Below, piece after piece: positions 1 to 9,979 of a DNA stretch of 40,980 nucleotides. A model generated the notes under the pieces. The model worked only from the letters and a program-made list of their open reading frames with translations. It made no database searches and was not told the DNA's origin. Source of the DNA: Colwelliaceae bacterium (lineage in GTDB: Bacteria; Pseudomonadota; Gammaproteobacteria; Enterobacterales; Alteromonadaceae); NCBI GenBank assembly GCA_023954655.1, contig JAGSHH010000004.1, positions 1 through 40,980 on the forward strand. Reading direction: 5' to 3'. Position 1 is the stretch's first letter; every line of letters starts with the position of its first letter. Made by a program: the position numbers and the translations under genes.

Positions 1-177
1 TGTAGAAAGCGTAATGAACGATTAATCAATTATATCGATAACCCTGAAAGTCTAGATAAAATGCATTCGCCTGTTGGTCTTGATATTGGCAGTAAAACAC
101 CATTTGAAATCGCGATTTCTGTATTAGCTCATGTTATTCAAAAGCGTAGTCAATTAGAAAGCCGTCAAAGTAAATAA
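1..177 (+). CDS. XdhC family protein, C-terminal fragment (truncated by window edge)
   Basis: Frame 1 reads ...CRKRNERLINYIDNPESLDKMHSPVGLDIGSKTPFEIAISVLAHVIQKRSQLESRQSK*; the 'SPVGLDIGSKTP-EIA' motif is typical of XdhC/CoxI proteins. Confidence 0.75.
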   Translation, partial: CRKRNERLINYIDNPESLDKMHSPVGLDIGSKTPFEIAISVLAHVIQKRSQLESRQSK

Positions 178-469
178 GTTATTAATCTCATCTAATATGA
201 ACTTTTTATTGGTCGCAACAGTACTAAATTTGATAACATTTTTTTTCATATTAGTTTAATTTACCCAGCACTTTATTGACTATGAGTATAATAAAAGTAC
301 ATTTTGACTATATTTATCTCTATGTTTATGATGAATAAAACGTAAAATAAATGTATGACTATAAATGAAAAATCTAATTTGAATTTTCATTTAAGTAATC
401 CTTACCTTAAAAGGGCTGCCTATCTTCAATAGTCTGGTGTTACAACGAAAATAAGTTGAGACTACAATA

Positions 470-1327
470 ATGAAACTCAATACCGACAGGCTAAATGCTT
501 TCTATCAAGTAGCATTAGATAAAAGTTTTTGTAAAGCAGCAGATACGCTTTTTATCACTCAATCTGCGCTTTCACAACGTGTGCTTAAAATTGAACAAGA
601 AATAGGGAGTAAACTCCTAATACGCAGTAACGATGGTATTGGTTTAACGGAACAAGGAAAACTGCTGTATAAATATGCTTCTGAGCAACAAGCAAGAGAG
701 CAAGATGTTTTAAATAATATTTCCGGTCGGAGCGCTATTGCTAATGGAATCGTTCGTATTGGTGCTTTTAGCTCTGTTATGCGTTCAGTGATTATGCCTT
801 CACTTATTCCACTAATAAATTCTCCTCATCAATTGAAAGCTGAGTTTTATTCTAAAGAGTTAAGAGAATTACTGCCCTTATTGATGTCTGGAGAAGTAGA
901 TTTTATTGTTACAGATGAAGTGTTTGATGATCCTCTTATAGAATCTATTGTACTTGGAAGTGAAACTTTAGTGCATATTCGTAACAAAACCTTGTCTCAT
1001 CGAGTTACACCTCCCTGCTTTTTAGATCATGATGTGCATGATATGACAACCTTTAATTTTTTTGCGAAACAAGGTTTCTCAGACTTTGAATTTGATCGTA
1101 GTTTTTATGATGATGTATATGGCATATTAGATGGGGTTAGGCTAGGTTTTGGTGAAGCAATTATTTCTCAACACATGATCAAAGGAGACAAAAGTTTAGA
1201 AGTGGTATCACATGAGCAGCCATTTCAAAGTCCTGTTGTACTTTCTTATGTAAAAGATCGATATCTTTCTACTTTGCAAAAACAAATCATTGAACATTTA
1301 GAAGAGAATGTTCCCTCCTATTTATAA
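470..1327 (+). CDS. LysR family transcriptional regulator
   Basis: N-terminal wHTH 'RLNAFYQVALDKSFCKAADTLFITQSALSQRVLKIEQEIGSKLLIR', ArgP-like N-terminus. Confidence 0.85.
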   Translation: MKLNTDRLNAFYQVALDKSFCKAADTLFITQSALSQRVLKIEQEIGSKLLIRSNDGIGLTEQGKLLYKYASEQQAREQDVLNNISGRSAIANGIVRIGAFSSVMRSVIMPSLIPLINSPHQLKAEFYSKELRELLPLLMSGEVDFIVTDEVFDDPLIESIVLGSETLVHIRNKTLSHRVTPPCFLDHDVHDMTTFNFFAKQGFSDFEFDRSFYDDVYGILDGVRLGFGEAIISQHMIKGDKSLEVVSHEQPFQSPVVLSYVKDRYLSTLQKQIIEHLEENVPSYL

Positions 1328-1533
1328 TTTTCATTTTTTTAAATAAACTAAAATATTATTCTATAAAAATTTTATAACTTATTGTTTTAAAAGTTTTAAA
1401 GTTAAATTAATACCCTGATTAAAATTATTAATTTTACTGTCATTTGATTCAGCGATACGCTGTTGGCGAATGGATGCATTAGATCAAATATGCAGTGCTA
1501 GTGTATTGAATTATTTTAAAATGGAGTCGAAAA

Positions 1534-2262
1534 ATGAAAAAATTATTTATTTCTTTATACGGAGTTATTGCGTATATCATAGGGTTGTCTGGTCTTAGCG
1601 CTTTTATGCTTTTTATGGGAGGTTGGGAGTTTCTACCTATTCATATTAATTCTAATGTTGAGGTAGGTAGTCCGTCACAAGCCATAATAATTAATGTGTT
1701 AATTCTAACTTTATTTGCTATGCACCATAGTATTACTGCACGTGCATCATTTAAAGAAAAGTTAACTCAGTATATTCCTGTGGAAATAGAACGTAGTACT
1801 TATGTACTTATATCTGGACTCTTTATGTACATTATGTGCTTTTATTGGCAACCAGTAGCAGGTACTGTTTGGAATATAGAGAACACATTCTTAAACATCT
1901 TATTGAAAGTTATTCATGTTACCGGCTGGCTTGTCATGGTTGCGGCAACGTTTGAAATTGATCATTTTCATTTAATGGGATTAAAACAAAGTTTAACAAC
2001 CGATGTTGTTGAAGGTAAAAAATTAAAAGAAAGCTTTTTGTATAGCATCGTAAGACACCCAATTCAAACAGGAGTTCTAATGGGAGTTTGGTCTACAGCA
2101 TACATGAGTATGACTCAATTAATACTATCAATTGGTTTAACTTTCTATGTTGTTGTTGGTCTGTATTTCGAAGAAAAATCTCTTATCGCACATTTTGGCG
2201 AAACTTACCTTAATTACAAGAAAAGGGTACCTGGCGTTATTCCATTTTGGCCTACCAATTAA
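1534..2262 (+). CDS. Isoprenylcysteine-carboxyl-methyltransferase-like membrane protein, probable MddA-type methanethiol S-methyltransferase
   Basis: Multi-TM protein with 'FAMHHSITAR', 'ERSTYVL', 'GWLVMVAATFEIDHFHLMGLKQ', 'YSIVRHPIQTGVLMGVW', resembling MddA/NnrU-like families from memory. Confidence 0.6.
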   Translation: MKKLFISLYGVIAYIIGLSGLSAFMLFMGGWEFLPIHINSNVEVGSPSQAIIINVLILTLFAMHHSITARASFKEKLTQYIPVEIERSTYVLISGLFMYIMCFYWQPVAGTVWNIENTFLNILLKVIHVTGWLVMVAATFEIDHFHLMGLKQSLTTDVVEGKKLKESFLYSIVRHPIQTGVLMGVWSTAYMSMTQLILSIGLTFYVVVGLYFEEKSLIAHFGETYLNYKKRVPGVIPFWPTN

Positions 2263-2286
2263 TCCACTATTAATTATGAGGGGGGG

Positions 2287-2835
2287 ATGTTCATGATAGG
2301 CTTTAGATTAATAGCATTCTGTAAAACTATTACTTTGTGTTACTTGATGACGATAAGTTCACAAAGCTATGCAACATTAATTTTTCAATTTGATAATGCT
2401 GAAATACCTGAAATTGACTTTGTCGGTGTAGAGTCTACAAATGTACATTTATATTTTGGACCTGATTTGCTAGAAATAGGTGATTCGTTTGACTTATTAA
2501 TTGGTATCACACCAGGTTCTAACGAATTGGCTTCAGCACTGAATGTGCACTTTGATTTAGATGATATCAGTGGTTTTGGCTTTGGTGGAGCGCTTGAATT
2601 AACACCTTCAACTGAACAGTTTTTCGTTACAATCATGAAAACTTCAGGCTCTTTTAATGTTAGTGAAGTTTCAGCATATTTTATTAATCATGGTGAAGGT
2701 GCTAGTTTTCATGGTGTTGCGCAGCGACCTGTAGACACAATAGGTGTACCTGAGCCCAAGTCGATATTACTTTTATTATTGGCGCTAGTATTTTTGTGGC
2801 CAGTGATAATTTGTAATACTTACCATAATGCATGA
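2287..2835 (+). CDS. Secreted protein with PEP-CTERM-like C-terminal sorting signal
   Basis: N-terminal signal sequence; C-terminus 'VPEPKSILLLLLALVFLWPVIICNTYHNA' (PEP motif plus hydrophobic helix). Confidence 0.55.
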   Translation: MFMIGFRLIAFCKTITLCYLMTISSQSYATLIFQFDNAEIPEIDFVGVESTNVHLYFGPDLLEIGDSFDLLIGITPGSNELASALNVHFDLDDISGFGFGGALELTPSTEQFFVTIMKTSGSFNVSEVSAYFINHGEGASFHGVAQRPVDTIGVPEPKSILLLLLALVFLWPVIICNTYHNA

Positions 2836-2853
2836 AGGGCATAGCCACATAAA

Positions 2854-2892
2854 ATAAACTGTTATTGTATTATTCAATCTATAACAGTTTAT
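2854..2892. repeat. Perfect 12-bp inverted repeat, hairpin downstream of the PEP-CTERM-like CDS
   Basis: ATAAACTGTTAT - 15 nt - ATAACAGTTTAT. Confidence 0.7.
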
Positions 2893-3193
2893 AAAATAGA
2901 TTTTATGGTTTTTTAAATTAATTGTATAAATTATCATTCATTCAAGATTCGCCAGGAAATATCAAAACTTGGATATTCTTGATATGCAAACCATGGAATT
3001 CCTACTTGTGTATATTTTTACGCTTAAGGCTCTGTTTTTAAATCATATTGACCTCACTTTATGGAATATTACTAATAATAATTAATATATTATGTCGATT
3101 ATGTTTTACTTGTGACATATTATGTCTTCTAGGTTAGGCGTTATTTATTTTAAATAATAATGTCGTGTAATAATTTCCAAGGAGAGGTTTAAA

Positions 3194-3676
3194 GTGCAAA
3201 ATGTATTAGAAAAAAAACTTCCAAAAGCTCAATCAACAATTTCCTTAAATAAATTGGTGTTGTTGGCTTTTTTGTTTGTGTTTTTATATTTTGTCTACGA
3301 TACATATGAAGAACATCTAGCTGAACAGGCTAGAACTTCGGTTTTAGCTTTAAATCCTCAAGTTAGCGATATTTATTTTTTAGATATGAGGCTAATTAAG
3401 GATAATTTACAACATAAAGATAAATATAAACTTGCTAAAGTTGTACGTGTAACTGAAGATAACGTGGCAATCGTATATGGAAGGTTTTTCTATCAATGGC
3501 AATATTCAGTAGTCACTAGTATCCAATACGGTGATTTAAGTAACGATAATTATTTTCTCCCCATACCAGAATATATTCCTTTAAATAAAGTTAGGAAAAT
3601 GGAAAATAATGGGGCGATTTATTTAATTAAACGTCCGGTTAGAAATCAACTTTATGGTAATTTTGTTAGACCTTGA
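3194..3676 (+). CDS. Hypothetical single-TM membrane protein (GTG start)
   Basis: ORF with AAGGAGAGG upstream of GTG; one N-terminal hydrophobic segment. Confidence 0.6.
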   Translation: MQNVLEKKLPKAQSTISLNKLVLLAFLFVFLYFVYDTYEEHLAEQARTSVLALNPQVSDIYFLDMRLIKDNLQHKDKYKLAKVVRVTEDNVAIVYGRFFYQWQYSVVTSIQYGDLSNDNYFLPIPEYIPLNKVRKMENNGAIYLIKRPVRNQLYGNFVRP

Positions 3677-3700
3677 TTAAGTGCAATATCACAAGAGTAT

Positions 3701-4225
3701 ATGACTGGGTTGATACCAGTTTTATCGGGTTCGGTCCTATTTAAAAACTTTCAATACCTAAAGAAAGGAGATAGATTTATCGCAAAAATTAATATCAAAA
3801 TTGATAATGCATCAAAAACAGATTACCTTGATTTAATTGAAATTTGGGAAAGGTCAGTTCGAGCAACGCATGATTTTTTACCAGAAGAAAATATTAAAAC
3901 GTTAAAACCACTAATATTAAAACATTACTTTGACGCTGTAGATTTAAGAGTTGCTAAAAATGAACACAATATTATTGTTGGTTTTATTGGTGTAGCTGAA
4001 AGTAACATAGAAATGTTGTTCATCTCACCTGAGTATCGTAACCATGGCATTGGTTCTTTATTATTAAAAAATTCAATTGAGCATCAAGCAGCGTTTAAAG
4101 TTGATGTAAACGTACAAAACCCAGCTGCTATTGGTTTTTATAAGTATTTAGGCTTCAAAGAAGTTGGTAGCTCTCCTATAGATGGGCAGGGCAATCCTTT
4201 TCCACTTCTACATATGGAGTTATAA
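3701..4225 (+). CDS. GNAT family N-acetyltransferase (start uncertain)
   Basis: 'IEIWERSVRATHDFLPEENI', 'MLFISPEYRNHGIGSLLL', 'NPAAIGFYKYLGFKEVG'; family N-terminus aligns near residue 27-30. Confidence 0.8.
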   Translation: MTGLIPVLSGSVLFKNFQYLKKGDRFIAKINIKIDNASKTDYLDLIEIWERSVRATHDFLPEENIKTLKPLILKHYFDAVDLRVAKNEHNIIVGFIGVAESNIEMLFISPEYRNHGIGSLLLKNSIEHQAAFKVDVNVQNPAAIGFYKYLGFKEVGSSPIDGQGNPFPLLHMEL

Positions 4226-4339
4226 ATATAACAAATCATCTATAATAAATTAGATGGGTGATTTACATATTTACAATATTTGAAACTAAATATTAAAGCA
4301 TTAAGTAAATATAGGTAATTAGAAAATATAGGAGTTAAT

Positions 4340-4546
4340 ATGTCTAAGAGTTGGCAGTGTCCTAAGTGTGATTGCAGGGAATATGATACTGATACTATTG
4401 CTACTACTGGTAGTGGTTGGTCTAAAATATTTGATATGCAAAATCGAAAATTTACTGCTGTAATTTGTTCTAACTGTACTTATACAGAATTTTACCGAGG
4501 AAAAACTAGTACTTTAGGGAATGTTTTCGACTTATTTACTCATTAG
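4340..4546 (+). CDS. Small zinc-ribbon protein
   Basis: WQCPKCDCREYDT...AVICSNCTYTEFYR: two CxxC knuckles. Confidence 0.7.
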   Translation: MSKSWQCPKCDCREYDTDTIATTGSGWSKIFDMQNRKFTAVICSNCTYTEFYRGKTSTLGNVFDLFTH

Positions 4547-4591
4547 AGAGTACTGTTTTTTTTATAAGGGCTATTAACAGTTCGGTGTGAT

Positions 4592-4966
4592 ATGAAACCA
4601 CATGGTCAATACAAAGTTACCCTTGAAGGGAGTGTTGTACACGTTTTTCCTGAAGGAGGCTTTAATGAGGAAGGAATTCAGGAAATGCATGAACATGTTT
4701 TGTTAGTTGCCCCAAAAAATAAACAATGGGCATTGTTCGAGCACCCAAAGGACTTAGCAGGTCTAACGCCAGAAGCACTAAAAGAGTTAATAGTGTCCTA
4801 TAAACGTTTTAGTAAACAAAATTGTAAAGTCATAGCTTTAGAGGTTTGTACTACATGGAAAGATGTCATCATAAACCAGCTAAGTAGTAATCTTGATATT
4901 CCTTTTTATTTAAGTAGTGACTCAAATGAATTAGATAAATTAATAAGGCCATATTTAAGTGATTGA
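4592..4966 (+). CDS. Hypothetical protein, SpoIIAA/STAS-like
   Basis: Complete 124-aa ORF; fold assignment is a guess. Confidence 0.5.
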   Translation: MKPHGQYKVTLEGSVVHVFPEGGFNEEGIQEMHEHVLLVAPKNKQWALFEHPKDLAGLTPEALKELIVSYKRFSKQNCKVIALEVCTTWKDVIINQLSSNLDIPFYLSSDSNELDKLIRPYLSD

Positions 4967-5079
4967 ACTTTAAATAATAATTAGGTTTTTTATTCAATAG
5001 CTTCGTCTAGTTAGTTAAAATACTGATAATCGAGCGTATAAGGAAGAAACTCGAGTTTAAGCGTAAAATACGTTTTCAT

Positions 5080-5430
5080 ATGCTTAGTAAAGAAAGTCTG
5101 GAATTAAATATGAATGTTGTTAAATGCGTCATTTTAAAGTTGTTGTTACTTTTGCCCATAACTACAGTGGCTGGTAAATCTGGTGGTGTTGATTTAAGTG
5201 AGATCATTTCTAAAGAAGAATTTTTATCATATAAAGATGTTGGAGAATTTATAGATCAAGCACCTAAAGTAACCATTACTGTTAAACCTGAACAAAAAGA
5301 TATTAAAGAATATGGGAAGGGGGTTGTTAAATCATTAACCGGTTCAGATTGTAATCGAGATGGAAAGATGGATGATAATGCGACCTGTAATGCTGCTTAT
5401 TATAAATTATGGATTAAATATTCACGTTAA
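5080..5430 (+). CDS. Hypothetical exported protein (start may be the ATG at 5110)
   Basis: Hydrophobic N-terminal segment followed by a polar region. Confidence 0.45.
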   Translation: MLSKESLELNMNVVKCVILKLLLLLPITTVAGKSGGVDLSEIISKEEFLSYKDVGEFIDQAPKVTITVKPEQKDIKEYGKGVVKSLTGSDCNRDGKMDDNATCNAAYYKLWIKYSR

Positions 5431-5552
5431 TATTTGATAATTCCAAGTGAATAAAACGTCATATTCTTTTGCTCTCTACTTTTCAAACTTATAGAATACT
5501 GCAAATTATTTTCAATAATGTCTCCCTTAGTAAATTTTAGGTTAAAATTAAT

Positions 5553-5747
5553 ATGTTCAATGGTTATAACAGCAGAGTCATAACTCCTTGTGTGGGGCAA
5601 TGTGGTTTAAATGACGATGATATTTGTAGTGGTTGTTATAGAAGTAAAAAAGAAATATCTGATTGGTTTGATAAAACAGATGATGAAAAAATAGCGATAG
5701 TTATCAGATGTAAAAAACAGATTGAAATGAAAACGTCTAGTCATTAA
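5553..5747 (+). CDS. DUF1289 family protein
   Basis: 'TPCVGQCGLNDDDICSGCYRSKKEISDW' is the DUF1289 signature. Confidence 0.8.
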   Translation: MFNGYNSRVITPCVGQCGLNDDDICSGCYRSKKEISDWFDKTDDEKIAIVIRCKKQIEMKTSSH

Positions 5748-5769
5748 AAATGTTATATATTAAGCGATG

Positions 5770-5976
5770 TTAATTATTTTTTTTGGATTCTTCTTCGTTT
5801 GATTGTTGTTCGGTTTGAGTTGATGAATTATCTAATTTTTCATCATCAAAAAGAATGCTAAGTCCTTGTTTCTCTAAATCATCAAATTGATCTGTTTTAA
5901 CCGCCCAAAAGAACAAATAAATCCCTAATGCTGTTAATAGAATAGCAATAGGGATCAATATATAAATAATACTCAT
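5770..5976 (-). CDS. ccoS: cbb3-type cytochrome oxidase assembly protein CcoS
   Basis: 'MSIIYILIPIAILLTALGIYLFFWAVKTDQFDDLEKQGLSILFDD' adjacent to ccoI. Confidence 0.9.
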   Translation of the reverse strand: MSIIYILIPIAILLTALGIYLFFWAVKTDQFDDLEKQGLSILFDDEKLDNSSTQTEQQSNEEESKKNN

Positions 5977-5990
5977 ATTAAAGTTAACCC

Positions 5991-8381
5991 TTAGTTTTTT
6001 ATTTTTAATAATCTAAGTGAATTGCTGATCACTAATATCGAACTTAATGACATACCAATAACTGCCATATATGGCGTAATGTGACCAGAAACTGCTAAAG
6101 GTAATACTATTGCATTATAGCCAAAAGCCCAGCCATAATTTTGCCAAATAATACGCTTAGTTTTAGTTGCCGTTTTTTTAAGTATTAATATTGACGCTAA
6201 ATTGTTATTTAGCAATATGACATCGGCACCACTTTTCGCGATATCTGTGCCACCTCCCATTGCTATTGATACATGCGCTGCACCAAAAACAGGGGTGTCG
6301 TTAATTCCATCGCCAACCATAGCTACATTACACTCTTTTTGTAGTTCTTTAATCTTCTCCATTTTATCGGTTGCTGACAATTGACTATAAACTTGGCCTA
6401 AGTTTAAAGAAGATTGAACCTGATTACAGCCTAATTGGTTATCTCCAGATACCATACAAGTGCGAATGTTTTGATGATGTAATTGTGCAATTAAGTCGTG
6501 AGATTCTTTTCTAACTTTATCTTTTAAATAAAATGCAGCTACTGTTTTACCATCAATAGTCATTATACATTGTGCGTTTTTATATATGTCGAGTTGTTCT
6601 TCAATTAACAGCCACTGAGGTTTGCCAATAGAAACTTTCTTGTTATTAATTAACCCAGAAACTCCCACGCCAGATAATATTTCTATAGCTTCAGTTTTAT
6701 AAGAAAAATCTCTATAAACTGAAAATGCTTTAGCAATAGGGTGTTCTGAATGGGCTTCTAATGCAGAAGCGTATCCATAAATAGCTTCTTTTGAATAGCT
6801 TTTATCTATAATTGAAAGTTGATTTATAGAAAAGTCACCTGATGTTAGTGTACCTGTTTTATCAAAGGCGATTAAATCAACAGCAGGAATAGTTTCCATA
6901 ACATGCCCCGATTTGATCATAACCCCTGAACGATTCAAGCGTGTAGTTGCACAAGTTAAGGCTGTTGGTGTTGCTAAAGATAGAGCGCAAGGGCATGTGG
7001 CCACTAATACTGAGAGGGTAATCCAAAAAGCCTCGCTGGGTAAATGTTGTTGCCAATACCAAGCCGTAGCTATTGCGGTTAATAAAATAATTGCCACAAA
7101 GTATTGTGCTATTTTGTCAGAAAGTTTTGCAAGTTTTGGCTTATGGGCTTGTGAGGCTTCACTAATACGAATTAATTGGCTGAGGAATGAATGTTGTCCA
7201 GCATGTTTTACTTCAACAATTAGATTACTATCGCCATTAATTGTACCTGCGAAGACATTCTCTCCAATAGTTTTATTTATAGGTAGTTGTTCACCCGATA
7301 ACATAGCTTCATTTAATTGGCTTGCACCTGTAATTATTACACCATCTGCAGGAATTGTTTCACCTGGTTTTATAATCACTTGATCTTGTGGTTCTAATTT
7401 TCTCGCGACAACAAATTCTTCTTTGTTATTCTTTAGACGTATAGCGGTCATCGGCATTAATTTTAATAGATTTGCTGATACTTCAGCCGCCCTGTTTCTA
7501 GCCCTAAATTCTAAAAATTTACCGATTAATAGTAAAAAGGTAAACATTGATACTGATTCAAAATAGACTTCGCCGCTTTGGTTAATTGTCGCCCAGGTAC
7601 TTGCTGAAAAAGCCAAAATAATTGCAATGGATACAGGTACATCCATTGATAGGCGTCGCACTTTTAATGCATTGATAGCTCCTAAATAGAAAGGGAGAGC
7701 ACCATAAGTGATAATAGGAATAGTAAGAAATAAACTGATATACCTTAAGTAAATTAAGTTATGAGATGACATATCAGAAAAAGCACCAAAATATAAACCT
7801 ACCGCTATCATCATTACTTGCATCATTAAAATGCCGGATATACCCAATCGTTTGATAAAAGTTTTACTTTGCTTTTGGTTTGCTTCTTCAATATCACTTG
7901 CTTTGAATGGTTGTGCTTTGTAGCCAATTTTATCTATAGCGATTAGTATTTCACTGAGTTTCAATGTTGCATCGTGCCATTTTACGGTAGCTCGTTGTGT
8001 AGTTGCATTTACTGTTATTGAAAAAATCCCTGGTAATTTCGTTAGCTGCATCTCAATTAACCAGGCACAAGCTGCACAACTTATCCCTTCGACGGTTAAT
8101 ATGGTTTCTTTATATTCTCCTGTATGTAAAGCAAATTCATCTTGTAGACTTTCATCATCAAGTAAGATTGTTCGCTTTAATTGCTCAGGAATTAAGGTTT
8201 CACTCTTAGGAGCTACTTCTGTTCTAAACCGATAGTAATCGGTTAGATTATTATCCACAATTGTTTGTGCAACAGCTTCGCAGCCAACACAACACATGGC
8301 TTGTTCAATAGTATCTATTTGAACAAACAGAGATATACCTTTGGGAATTACTTCCCCACAATGAAAGCAAGAATGGGACAT
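5991..8381 (-). CDS. ccoI: Heavy-metal translocating P-type ATPase CcoI/FixI
   Basis: N-terminal FHCGE..CCVGC metal site, 'GISCAACAW', 'CPCAL', 'DKTGTLTSG', 'MVGDGINDTPV'. Confidence 0.9.
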   Translation of the reverse strand: MSHSCFHCGEVIPKGISLFVQIDTIEQAMCCVGCEAVAQTIVDNNLTDYYRFRTEVAPKSETLIPEQLKRTILLDDESLQDEFALHTGEYKETILTVEGISCAACAWLIEMQLTKLPGIFSITVNATTQRATVKWHDATLKLSEILIAIDKIGYKAQPFKASDIEEANQKQSKTFIKRLGISGILMMQVMMIAVGLYFGAFSDMSSHNLIYLRYISLFLTIPIITYGALPFYLGAINALKVRRLSMDVPVSIAIILAFSASTWATINQSGEVYFESVSMFTFLLLIGKFLEFRARNRAAEVSANLLKLMPMTAIRLKNNKEEFVVARKLEPQDQVIIKPGETIPADGVIITGASQLNEAMLSGEQLPINKTIGENVFAGTINGDSNLIVEVKHAGQHSFLSQLIRISEASQAHKPKLAKLSDKIAQYFVAIILLTAIATAWYWQQHLPSEAFWITLSVLVATCPCALSLATPTALTCATTRLNRSGVMIKSGHVMETIPAVDLIAFDKTGTLTSGDFSINQLSIIDKSYSKEAIYGYASALEAHSEHPIAKAFSVYRDFSYKTEAIEILSGVGVSGLINNKKVSIGKPQWLLIEEQLDIYKNAQCIMTIDGKTVAAFYLKDKVRKESHDLIAQLHHQNIRTCMVSGDNQLGCNQVQSSLNLGQVYSQLSATDKMEKIKELQKECNVAMVGDGINDTPVFGAAHVSIAMGGGTDIAKSGADVILLNNNLASILILKKTATKTKRIIWQNYGWAFGYNAIVLPLAVSGHITPYMAVIGMSLSSILVISNSLRLLKIKN

Positions 8382-8400
8382 AAGTGTTTTTTACGAATAC

Positions 8401-8913
8401 CTAATTTGCTTCAATAGGCTTGGGTATAATATTAATAAAGCTTGATTGGGGAAGAGTGATGGTATTTTGGATTTTCCAATGGTTTTCAAAAGGTGTAATT
8501 GTAATGCGCCATTTACCAGATATATCATTTGTAATGAATTGTCTAAAAGAGCCAGCCGCATCGGGTGTCATTGCAAAATAAAAGTCTTTTTCTTGTTGTG
8601 TAGGATGATAAAAATTAACGTTTAATAGTGGAAACTCTTTATCAATTCCTGTCGGTTTTATAACTAATTCATTGTTTGAATATTTGAGCGCAAATGCCAT
8701 ACCTAATTTTTGAGCATGCTTAATTTTAGATATTTCTAAGTTTATAGCTTTACCTTTTTTATAATAATCACCAACAACTAAGGTATCAGGATTAGTATTC
8801 GCGATAATTAATGTAGTTATACCTGCTATAACAGCAGATAGAGGGAGAAAAAATACTAACCAAGCCCAAGGTTCTTTGTACCAAGACGTTTTCATGTGTT
8901 TACTTATTACCAA
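8401..8913 (-). CDS. ccoH: FixH family protein (CcoH)
   Basis: 'WYKEPWAWLVFFLPLSAVIAGI...VVGDYYKKGKAIN' and position upstream of ccoI. Confidence 0.85.
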   Translation of the reverse strand: MVISKHMKTSWYKEPWAWLVFFLPLSAVIAGITTLIIANTNPDTLVVGDYYKKGKAINLEISKIKHAQKLGMAFALKYSNNELVIKPTGIDKEFPLLNVNFYHPTQQEKDFYFAMTPDAAGSFRQFITNDISGKWRITITPFENHWKIQNTITLPQSSFINIIPKPIEAN

Positions 8914-8956
8914 TAAAAGTGGGTTTATTATACGTGCTTTGATTAAAGCAAACCAA

Positions 8957-8992
8957 TAAAAAAGCCTCAGTGAATGTCACCAAGGCTTTATA
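8957..8992 (-). terminator. Rho-independent terminator downstream of ccoP, upstream of ccoH
   Basis: Minus strand: AAGCCT TG GTGA CAT TCAC TG AGGCTT followed by TTTTATT. Confidence 0.75.
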
Positions 8993-9010
8993 AAAGTCTA
9001 CATATTGTAA

Positions 9011-9979
9011 TTAGTCTTGAGAAAGGCTGTAAACATAAGCGCTGATTACGTGCACTTTCTGTTCACCTAATATATCTTTCCAAGCAGGCATAACACCGGC
9101 ACGACCATAACGAATTGATTGTTCTATCCCTTTTTGTGAAGGGCTATATAACCAAATGTTATCGGTTAAATTTGGTGCACCTAATGGTAAGCCCATTGCT
9201 ACACTTCCTTTCCCGTCAACACCGTGACAACCAGCACACATTGCAAATTTTTCTTGGCCAGATTTAGCCGCGTCAGCATTAACTTCTCGGCCACTTAAAC
9301 TAATTACATAGGCAGCAACATCTTTTACGCCTTGGTCACCACCTAACATAGTTTCCCAAGCGATCATGCCTTGTGCTTTACGGCCTTCCATAATGCTATG
9401 TTTAATTGCATCACTAGAACCACCATACAACCAATCTTTATCTGCAAGATTAGGGAAGCCTGTTGTACCACGAGCATCAGAACCATGACATTGTGAACAG
9501 TTTTGTATAAACAAACGCTGTCCAACTTTTAATGCTTCTTCATCTGTTGCTAATTCTTCAATACTGCGAGCGGCAAATGCATCGAAGATAGGTCCAAATT
9601 TAGCGTCAGCTGCTTTAACTTCCATATCATATTGAACGATAAGGTTGTTTTCTTTAGCATTAGCGGCTTGAGCTTTAGAGTCTTCAAGGTTCATTATGCT
9701 TTGGTTAGAGCTTGTCCAGCCAAATAAACCCTTGAAATTACCTAAGCCAGGGTACATTAGTAAATAACCAAAGCCCCATACAATAGTTATTAAGAAGAAA
9801 GTGCTCCACCATTTAGGTAGTGGGTTATTTAATTCTTCAATGCCGTCGAAAGTGTGTCCCATAGACTCACCTTCTTCAACGCCTGCAAAATTCTTCAAAC
9901 ACCAGCGCAATAATAAGTAACAACCTACTAAAGTACCCAATGAAAGAACCGTTATCCATATACTCCAGAAACTAGACAT
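9011..9979 (-). CDS. ccoP: cbb3-type cytochrome c oxidase subunit III (diheme CcoP)
   Basis: Two CxxCH motifs (CSQCH, CAGCH) and CcoP N-terminal membrane domain. Confidence 0.93.
   Translation of the reverse strand: MSSFWSIWITVLSLGTLVGCYLLLRWCLKNFAGVEEGESMGHTFDGIEELNNPLPKWWSTFFLITIVWGFGYLLMYPGLGNFKGLFGWTSSNQSIMNLEDSKAQAANAKENNLIVQYDMEVKAADAKFGPIFDAFAARSIEELATDEEALKVGQRLFIQNCSQCHGSDARGTTGFPNLADKDWLYGGSSDAIKHSIMEGRKAQGMIAWETMLGGDQGVKDVAAYVISLSGREVNADAAKSGQEKFAMCAGCHGVDGKGSVAMGLPLGAPNLTDNIWLYSPSQKGIEQSIRYGRAGVMPAWKDILGEQKVHVISAYVYSLSQD

Noticed and set aside
1350-1400. AT-rich palindrome TATAAAAATTTTATA after the LysR gene
   Set aside because: Short and AT-only; expected by chance in a low-GC intergenic region.
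6913-7383. 156-aa plus-strand ORF
   Set aside because: Antisense shadow of ccoI, which has clear P-type ATPase motifs; no recognisable protein features.
8914-9010. Missing ccoG between ccoP and ccoH
   Set aside because: ccoG is located elsewhere in some genomes, so absence here is not evidence of loss.
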